Below are positions 1 through 4,596 of a stretch of 5,964 nt of DNA, one piece after another. Within the stretch, counting starts at the first letter, position 1, and each line of letters begins with the position of its first letter. The position numbers and the translations under genes are program-made. Source of the DNA: Candidatus Poseidoniaceae archaeon (lineage in GTDB: Archaea > Thermoplasmatota > Poseidoniia > Poseidoniales > Poseidoniaceae). Under the pieces are notes generated by a model that was given only the letters and a program-made list of their open reading frames with translations, searched no databases and had not been told where the DNA came from. The stretch is taken from the NCBI GenBank assembly GCA_030741455.1, contig JASLVI010000092.1, positions 1-5,964 on the forward strand, written 5' to 3'.

Positions 1-131
1 ACATTGGTCGTATGGCTGGATTTATTGGCCTCAATGTAGGTATTGGTTGGATCATCTACGCCTTGTTCAAGCGAGCAGGTGTCATCGGTGCTCCAAAGGT
101 ATTGGATGCTGAGTTGGTCAACGAGTCGTGA
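1..131 (+). CDS. C-terminal end of an unidentified integral membrane protein (5' truncated by window)
   Basis: Frame 3 is open from the left edge to a TGA at 129-131, giving the last 42 residues of a protein. They include one hydrophobic, glycine-rich stretch (roughly residues 5-21 of the fragment, with GFIGLNVGIGWIIY) followed by a basic FKRAG and a hydrophilic acidic tail ending in LVNES. This is the usual pattern for a last transmembrane helix and cytoplasmic tail. The stop codon overlaps the GTG that can start the next gene (GTGA, 128-131), so translational coupling with the downstream EamA permease is likely. The fragment is too short to name a family. An ammonium transporter C-terminus was considered, but the typical motif is absent. 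Confidence 0.7.
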   Translation, partial: IGRMAGFIGLNVGIGWIIYALFKRAGVIGAPKVLDAELVNES

Positions 132-1105
132 CCATCATGCAGGCCGGTTCGGTTCCAGCCCATGTCTGGTTGGTCCTCGGAGTCGCCATTTGTGGGGTTT
201 CGAGTGCAGGTGCTATCTTTACGCATGTCGATAATATTCCGCCATTGCTTCGCGCCTCTTGGCGTTTGCAATTGACGGCATTGCTTCTTGCTCCACTTGC
301 TCTTTGGCAATTCAATTCCATCAATGCTGAAGTCAAATCCAAACTCTTTGATTTGTCGACAGGAAAAATCATTGCTGCAAGTGGTGCATTCTTGGCCCTT
401 CATTTCGGATTTTGGGTAACTTCGCTTGATTACACATCGCTGACGCATTCGTTGTTGTTTGTCACAGCCCATCCACTTGTCATTCTGATAGGAATGTTCT
501 TGTTTGTACGTAAACCGAATGGAATGGAATTGATTGGAGGACTTGCTGCCTTTGCAGGTGCAGCCATCTCCATGCTCGATGCAGGTGATGTACAAGGTGA
601 TCGTTCCGTGACTTTCTTTGGTGATCAATTGGCATTTCTAGGTGCTGTTTTCGTTGTAGGCTACATCGTCTGTGGGCGTATTTTGCGAGAATGGATGCCA
701 TTGTTTCTCTATGCTTTCCCAGTGACACTTCTCGGTGGTTTGCTCCTCATTCCAGCATCGATGTTGCTTGAAGCAGACTATTCCCAACATGGTGCATTTG
801 GATACATTGGTCATGAAACACTCGTTTGGTTCGTTCTGCTCGCATTTATTGCAGGAATTCTTGGTCATACCGGTCTCAATTATTGCCTAAAATATGTATC
901 TCCCTTGTTGATTTCAATCAGTGTTACACTTGAACCTGTACTTGGATCAATCATTGGGTGGATGTTTTTCTCAACGGGTGTCCCAGGTATGTGGACGTGG
1001 ATTGGTGGTCCGATATTGATGCTTGGTATCATCTCGATTCTCTATGGCGAACACATCACAAATCAAACATTAGTTGATAACAAAGCGATGCTGGAGGTAG
1101 AATGA
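128..1105 (+). CDS. EamA/DMT-superfamily permease, 10 predicted TM helices
   Basis: A 325-residue protein with about ten hydrophobic segments (approximately residues 11-30, 37-60, 80-98, 104-127, 131-150, 165-185, 191-213, 230-252, 256-280, 289-308), arranged as two five-helix halves typical of the drug/metabolite transporter superfamily. Recognisable EamA features are the PPLLRASWR segment after TM1, the HFGFWVTSLDYTS segment in TM3-4 and the LEPVLGSIIGW segment in the second half. It sits in the cytoplasmic membrane; the substrate (amino acid, nucleoside, metabolite or drug) cannot be told from sequence. GTG at 128 is the longest start and overlaps the preceding stop; ATG at 137 is the alternative, and neither has a clear Shine-Dalgarno. 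The 3' end overlaps surE (ATGA, 1102-1105), so it belongs to the same operon. Length is slightly above the roughly 290-310 residues common in the family. Confidence 0.88.
   Translation: MTIMQAGSVPAHVWLVLGVAICGVSSAGAIFTHVDNIPPLLRASWRLQLTALLLAPLALWQFNSINAEVKSKLFDLSTGKIIAASGAFLALHFGFWVTSLDYTSLTHSLLFVTAHPLVILIGMFLFVRKPNGMELIGGLAAFAGAAISMLDAGDVQGDRSVTFFGDQLAFLGAVFVVGYIVCGRILREWMPLFLYAFPVTLLGGLLLIPASMLLEADYSQHGAFGYIGHETLVWFVLLAFIAGILGHTGLNYCLKYVSPLLISISVTLEPVLGSIIGWMFFSTGVPGMWTWIGGPILMLGIISILYGEHITNQTLVDNKAMLEVE
1093..1098 (+). promoter_or_regulatory. Shine-Dalgarno for surE
   Basis: GGAGGT lies inside the last codons of the EamA permease gene. It is 3 nt before the ATG at 1102 and 6 nt before the ATG at 1105. 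The spacing favours the second Met (1105) as the true surE start, which removes only one residue. It shows that this organism uses Shine-Dalgarno initiation for at least some operon-internal genes. Confidence 0.7.
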
Positions 1106-2079
1106 TGGAGAAAAAATGGGTGCTCATGACCAACGATGATGGTATCGAAGCTCCAGGCTTTGAACATCTTGTCAAAGCGATGAATCGAGCAGGTATACCT
1201 GTTGTTGCTTTCGCACCTTCAACCAATAAATCTGCATGCAGTATGCAATTGAATCTTGGTCAACCCATCGACTTACACAATCGAAATGAGTTGATTGAAC
1301 AATGGAATCTTGATACATCTGTTGGCGTTCATCTATTCGCACTTGACGGTACGCCATGCGATACGATGATCGTTGCATTGGATGGCGGTCTCAAACATGT
1401 CTTGCCCGATGTAGAACCATCAATCGTTTTGTCAGGTGTGAATTTAGGACCCAATTTGTCACAGGATTCCTATCATAGCGGTACGATGGGCGCTGCAAGA
1501 GAAGCCGGCTTGTATGGTATCCCTGCCATCGCAAGTTCCTACACTTCCTTTGACCCTGATGGAATACAGGTTGGCATCGATGCAACGGTTGAATTTCTTC
1601 AACGTGTTCTGCCTCTCATTCCAAAGGTTCCTCAGAACCTTTGTCGTCCACATATCGATGCACGGGCAGAACATGTTTCTTCATGGCCAAATTCACCTAT
1701 TGAACGTACTTCTTCTCAAGCGGATCAACAACTTATGAATGCATTCCTACATGGTGAATTGATGCTTAATCTGAACGTCCCGCCAAACTGGAATGGTTCC
1801 TATCAGACAACACGATTGGGAATGCGATGGTATCGAAATGCAGTCCAATTTGCTGAGAGGAGCGAGGGATCTGTTGAATCCACCTTCACAATTGGTGCAG
1901 CCTACATCGACAATCATGTAGTTGAGGACGGAGATGTGGATTGCGTCGAAACAGGCTTTGCTAGTATTTCCTCACTTCCAACATGGCCTCAAACGCATCC
2001 TCTTGCATTGGATGATGCATTGCTTGCACATGCACTCAATCATGATGAAACCGGCCAACCTACGTGGTTCAAAGGTTGA
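1102..2079 (+). CDS. surE: SurE-family 5'/3'-nucleotidase (survival protein SurE), enlarged
   Basis: Predicted divalent-metal-dependent phosphatase that removes phosphate from nucleoside 5'/3'-monophosphates; cytoplasmic. The SurE signature is complete. The N-terminal MTNDDGIEAPG supplies the metal-binding Asp pair (D12, D13). APSTNKSACS supplies the metal-site Ser (S44). LDGTPCDTMIVALDG at 81-95 corresponds to the GTPADCV motif. SGVNLGPNLSQDSYHSGTMG at 111-130, followed by AAREAG, is the SGxNxG metal and phosphate loop (N114, N118). LNLNVPP and DGDVDCVETGFASIS near the C-terminus match the usual NVNVP and GYVSITPL segments. At 325 residues it is well above the usual ~250-265. Most of the excess is a hydrophilic stretch at about residues 178-218, between the Rossmann core and LNLNVPP, plus a longer tail after SLPTW. 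The start is ATG 1102 or 1105. It overlaps the permease gene upstream and converges on trmY with an 11-nt overlap of the two stop regions. Confidence 0.92.
   Translation: MMEKKWVLMTNDDGIEAPGFEHLVKAMNRAGIPVVAFAPSTNKSACSMQLNLGQPIDLHNRNELIEQWNLDTSVGVHLFALDGTPCDTMIVALDGGLKHVLPDVEPSIVLSGVNLGPNLSQDSYHSGTMGAAREAGLYGIPAIASSYTSFDPDGIQVGIDATVEFLQRVLPLIPKVPQNLCRPHIDARAEHVSSWPNSPIERTSSQADQQLMNAFLHGELMLNLNVPPNWNGSYQTTRLGMRWYRNAVQFAERSEGSVESTFTIGAAYIDNHVVEDGDVDCVETGFASISSLPTWPQTHPLALDDALLAHALNHDETGQPTWFKG
1622..1643. repeat. Perfect 9-bp inverted repeat (hairpin) inside surE
   Basis: CAAAGGTTC, loop CTCA, GAACCTTTG: nine consecutive base pairs closing a 4-nt loop. It lies within surE at codons for PKVPQNLC, where the family-atypical extra segment begins. 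It could fold in surE mRNA. Chance occurrence somewhere in a 6-kb window is not negligible, so the function is unknown. Confidence 0.5.
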
Positions 2080-2145
2080 GTTGAACTCCTTCGTCCAGAA
2101 GGAAGTGGCAAATGGCGATTGCATGATGTCCTTGCAACCACGTAG
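2060..2145. repeat. Nested inverted repeat across the surE/trmY convergent junction
   Basis: Arms 2060-2075 and 2130-2145 are complementary at 14 of 16 positions, including ten uninterrupted pairs (CTACGTGGTT with AACCACGTAG). They are separated by 54 nt. Inside that loop is a second perfect 6-bp hairpin, TCCTTC (2087-2092), loop GTCCA, GAAGGA (2098-2103), starting 8 nt past the surE stop. The outer arms lie in coding DNA of both genes, so they encode near-identical peptides: TWFKG at the end of SurE and TWLQG within TrmY. This could be a two-way 3'-end structure or terminator, the remnant of a small inverted duplication, or chance. Confidence 0.45.
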
Positions 2146-2710
2146 ATCCGAGTGATCGAGGAATCCCCTCATCGCTTTCAAGCGGTTGATCATCGGAAAG
2201 CAAGAACGTAATTGTCTGATCATTCGGTTTAGAATCCTGTGGAATTGCCTCATCCTGATTCCAGAGTCGTTCCCCATTAGCATCGAGACGGACAATCACA
2301 GAATCACTCCATTCGGAAAGCGTATGCTTTAGAGTTCCTCCTCCATCATAGAGACCTGGCGTGCGTTCAATCCACTGACCAATGGCAGGAGAAGGCTCTC
2401 GAATGGCTTTGGCAATCAAACCAGCTACACTCCGTTCTTCTGCATGGAATCCTCGTAATTCAGAACCAATAAATTTCAATCGACGGTGAGGCCCTGGACC
2501 CCCTTGAAGATGAAGAATAACCTCTACATTTGAGCGTAGATCATGTGAAGTCAGCAGAGCGGACATCACAGCACGAACGAGTACATCCATTCGACCCGCA
2601 CCTCCTGCAAGGTCATTGAGTGGTAACTTCCCTTTGTTCATGGCTCTATGGCCAATCACTGCAAAACGACGAATGTTAATCCCCTCGTTCAATGATGGTT
2701 CGGAGCGCAT
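2069..2710 (-). CDS. trmY: tRNA (pseudouridine(54)-N1)-methyltransferase TrmY
   Basis: SPOUT-class, SAM-dependent methyltransferase that converts pseudouridine 54 in the T-loop of archaeal tRNAs to N1-methylpseudouridine. The pseudouridine is made by an enzyme such as Pus10, not seen here. From ATG 2710 the protein has 213 residues, close to the ~200-residue family. Motifs match TrmY (former DUF358) in order: FAVIGH (16-21), LPLNDLAGGAGRMDVLVR (29-46), SHDLR (55-59), GGPGPHRRLKFIGSELRG (70-87), EERSVAGLIAKAI (91-103), ERTPGLY (115-121), and the C-terminal knot region TFLLSDDQPL (168-177) with SLGSTWLQGHHAI and the FLLD end. The frame stays open upstream to 2791, but the residues before 2710 lie wholly within the 3' end of coaBC and do not resemble TrmY, so ATG 2710 is preferred. 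TTG 2692 is a closer alternative, and no good Shine-Dalgarno precedes either. It overlaps coaBC by 35 nt and is probably translated from the same transcript. Confidence 0.9.
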   Translation of the reverse strand: MRSEPSLNEGINIRRFAVIGHRAMNKGKLPLNDLAGGAGRMDVLVRAVMSALLTSHDLRSNVEVILHLQGGPGPHRRLKFIGSELRGFHAEERSVAGLIAKAIREPSPAIGQWIERTPGLYDGGGTLKHTLSEWSDSVIVRLDANGERLWNQDEAIPQDSKPNDQTITFLLSDDQPLESDEGIPRSLGSTWLQGHHAIAICHFLLDEGVQLNL

Positions 2711-3926
2711 CGCAGAGATCAAAAAGCGTCTCAAGAACAAAATGACTTCCCTGTTTGTCAACGAGGTAACCTCGAGGTTTGGTTGAATCATTCAGGTCTT
2801 CCAATCGGTTGGCAACAACTGCAGTCATTTCAGAATGCTCAATTTGAGCAACCGCCCGATGAATCAAATCACGTTGCTTGATTCCTGTTTCAAGTTTGAA
2901 TCCAATGCGTGTTGAACCTCGAACTTTTTCTTTCAATTCCTGAATGTGTTTTTTGCCCTCAACAAGGTTGACTTGCAAGGGCCCTTGTTGGCTTGCGAGT
3001 TTACCTTCTGCAGGAGAATCAACGATGTAATCCAGAACTGCAGCTGTATGCACCCATGCATGAATCTCATCATTGGCGATTGCTTTGAGTTCAGCTAACA
3101 TCCGATCGGGTTGTTCGGCTTTGATGCATAATGGAAGCCACGGAGGTTGAGGAGTACTTGTTTTTCCAACAACACACGTTACATCATGTCCCTGCCGATA
3201 CAATGCGTCTGCAATGGCGTAGCCAGTCATTCCTGAACTGGTATTTTGAATACCGCGTACATCATCGATTGGTGAGTATGTTCCTCCAAGTGTGACAACG
3301 ACGTTTTTGCGATTGTTCGTTGATGAATGAATGCCATGTGCGAATCGAGCAACAATATGCCGATGGTTCGGTGTCTTCCGTTTCCCTTCCTCAAGATCAC
3401 CCCACATGACATCAATGCCTTCATTTCTTAGTCGTTCAACGATATCATCCGTTACAGGATCGTCTGCTAAGTCAGCGTGCATGCTTGGAACCATCAGTAC
3501 ATGCGTGTCACGAGAGCGTGCGGCACTCAATGCCATCAACAATGGTCCTTGTTGCATACCATGTAAGTGAGCAGCAATTGTGTTTCTGGTCGCTGGTGCA
3601 ACAAGGATTGCATCGACATTCTCAAGTTGCTTCATATCGCCATCCCAATCGGTAATGACTTCACATTGACTCGCCCATTCAACGGCAAGTGGTGTGACAA
3701 CACGCTGTGCACTTTCGGTCATAATGACGAGCATCTCCGCACCATGTCGACGCATTTCACGAAGAAGGCGTACAGTATCAACCGCAGCTATACCTCCTGT
3801 GACACCGACGAGAATACGCATTCCAGAAAGGCTCGAGCCTTTCCTCTCGACGTCGGTATCACGGACGCTCATGACATTGCGAGAGGATTGACCATGAAGA
3901 CTTCTTCGCTGTTCACAAGCCTTCAT
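2676..3926 (-). CDS. coaBC: Bifunctional phosphopantothenoylcysteine decarboxylase / phosphopantothenate-cysteine ligase
   Basis: Two successive steps of coenzyme A synthesis: CTP-dependent ligation of cysteine to 4'-phosphopantothenate (CoaB) and FMN-dependent decarboxylation of the product (CoaC). With the 3926 start it has 416 residues. The CoaC flavoprotein domain (about 36-195) shows ILVGVTGGIAA (38-48), IMTESAQRVVTPL (68-80), ILVAPATRNTIA (107-118) and the archaeal-like VPSMHADLADDP (146-157). The CoaB domain (about 206-416) shows VVVTLGGTYSPIDDVRGIQN (209-228) followed by TSSG, then HTAAVLDY (293-300), EGK (307-309) and IGFKLE (341-346). Oddities: the catalytic His expected about ten residues before VAPAT is Asp97, and no His lies nearby. 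The usual SSGKMG is SSGMTG. Start is uncertain: ATG 3926, ATG 3872 (residue 19) and ATG 3821 (residue 36, directly before RILVGVTGG) are all possible. Archaeal homologues often carry a short leader before the Rossmann strand. It is the first gene of a coaBC-trmY unit. Confidence 0.88.
   Translation of the reverse strand: MKACEQRRSLHGQSSRNVMSVRDTDVERKGSSLSGMRILVGVTGGIAAVDTVRLLREMRRHGAEMLVIMTESAQRVVTPLAVEWASQCEVITDWDGDMKQLENVDAILVAPATRNTIAAHLHGMQQGPLLMALSAARSRDTHVLMVPSMHADLADDPVTDDIVERLRNEGIDVMWGDLEEGKRKTPNHRHIVARFAHGIHSSTNNRKNVVVTLGGTYSPIDDVRGIQNTSSGMTGYAIADALYRQGHDVTCVVGKTSTPQPPWLPLCIKAEQPDRMLAELKAIANDEIHAWVHTAAVLDYIVDSPAEGKLASQQGPLQVNLVEGKKHIQELKEKVRGSTRIGFKLETGIKQRDLIHRAVAQIEHSEMTAVVANRLEDLNDSTKPRGYLVDKQGSHFVLETLFDLCDALRTIIERGD
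3826..3843. repeat. Perfect 18-bp palindrome at the 5' end of coaBC
   Basis: GAAAGGCTCGAGCCTTTC is identical to its reverse complement over all 18 positions. It ends 4 nt upstream of the internal ATG at 3821 that directly precedes the RILVGVTGG strand of CoaBC. If translation starts at 3926 or 3872 it is coding (RKGSSLS). If it starts at 3821 it lies in the 5' untranslated or operator region. About 0.02 such palindromes are expected by chance in a window this size, assuming even base composition. A dimeric regulator site or mRNA stem is possible, but neither is shown. Confidence 0.5.
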
Positions 3927-3950
3927 GTGAGGAGTATGTTTGGGTAGTTC
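3927..3950. other. Short divergent intergenic gap between coaBC and the membrane zinc ribbon gene
   Basis: Only 24 nt separate the longest coaBC start from the + strand ATG at 3951; the gap grows to 78 or 129 nt with the shorter coaBC starts. Promoters for both directions should lie here or within the flanking 5' codons. I looked for an archaeal TATA box with BRE at the expected distance on both strands and saw none that is convincing. A purine-rich GAGGAG occurs at 3929-3934 on the + strand, but it is 16 nt from ATG 3951, too far for a normal Shine-Dalgarno. Confidence 0.3.
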
Positions 3951-4592
3951 ATGGCAGGGGACAGAGGCGATGATATCGTCTTGGCTGGTTCAGCAGGGCA
4001 ACGTGCTTCAGCAACTCTCTCTGCTCTTTTTGACCAAACCCACCGTAGCACATCGCTCATCTTGGCCATTGATAGTATCATCATTGTTCTTCTTGCTCAA
4101 CAGGTCTCTGCAGCATTGCAAACAATTTTGGGTAGTTCTGCAATGCTCGTTTGGGCTATTCCCCTCTTTATCTGCGTCCTCACATGGTTTTCATATCGTT
4201 CACGCAGAAGTTGGGCATATTGGCCTGCGGCAGCAATTCTGGCTATTGCCTCGGTAATATTTTTCATCCTGTTTTTGCAATATTTGTTTTTCGTTCTTTC
4301 TGGAGTTGTTGGCGCCTTACTATTCATGCTGATTATGGGGTACGCAGCATACAGTTCCTTCCAACGTGTTCGTTATCATTTCTCCCCTCTCTATCGTCAA
4401 GGTTATTCCGCCTTTATTCCTACGCCCGAAGTAGATCTTGAAGATGGTGAAATGCTTGCAGCATGTCCAAACTGTATGGCTGTACTCGCCATACGGCCTG
4501 ATTTACTCTCTCCTTCGGATACATGCCCCCATTGCAAGAAACCACTTGTCAGCAAAGAACTGGCTCAGCGCCATGGTTGGGAAGAAGAATAA
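3951..4592 (+). CDS. Uncharacterised membrane protein with C-terminal zinc ribbon
   Basis: 213 residues; I do not recognise the family. The layout is a polar N-terminus (1-33), then four hydrophobic segments at about 35-58, 63-82, 90-111 and 113-134, with basic loops (SYRSRRS at 81-87, QRVRYHF at 138-144). A cytoplasmic-type tail holds two Cys pairs, CPNC (172-175) and CPHC (192-195), separated by 16 residues, and the protein ends in acidic WEEE. The CPxC-X16-CPxC spacing fits a small zinc ribbon binding one zinc ion. Such tails on membrane proteins may dock proteins or nucleic acids, but no role can be assigned. The start at 3951 is fixed closely by an in-frame TAG at 3945-3947. The gene is divergent from coaBC and its stop lies 4 nt from the stop of selO on the other strand. 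Confidence 0.8.
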   Translation: MAGDRGDDIVLAGSAGQRASATLSALFDQTHRSTSLILAIDSIIIVLLAQQVSAALQTILGSSAMLVWAIPLFICVLTWFSYRSRRSWAYWPAAAILAIASVIFFILFLQYLFFVLSGVVGALLFMLIMGYAAYSSFQRVRYHFSPLYRQGYSAFIPTPEVDLEDGEMLAACPNCMAVLAIRPDLLSPSDTCPHCKKPLVSKELAQRHGWEEE

Positions 4593-4596
4593 TCAT

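Noticed and set aside
56..628. 190-codon - strand open frame opposite the EamA permease gene
   Set aside because: Low-complexity, Cys/Lys/Ser/Gln-rich translation without motifs, lying entirely antisense to a well-supported gene.
1232..1241. 10-bp palindrome CTGCATGCAG inside surE
   Set aside because: Short palindromes of this size are expected several times by chance in 6 kb and it does not extend further.
2708..2791. N-terminal extension of trmY to the longest open frame (27 extra residues)
   Set aside because: The extra residues are an alternate-frame reading of the conserved coaBC 3' end and do not resemble TrmY N-termini.
3936..3950. ATG TTT GGG TAG in frame just upstream of ATG 3951, a possible amber readthrough or leader peptide
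   Set aside because: The purine-rich element is only 1 nt from this ATG, too close for ribosome binding, and nothing suggests amber recoding elsewhere in the window.
3940..4257. A 105-codon + strand frame starting at TTG 3940, placed 5 nt after the GAGGAG at 3929-3934
   Set aside because: It overlaps the first half of the 213-residue membrane zinc ribbon gene in another frame, has no recognisable motif, and would displace a protein with a clear TM and Cys-pair layout.
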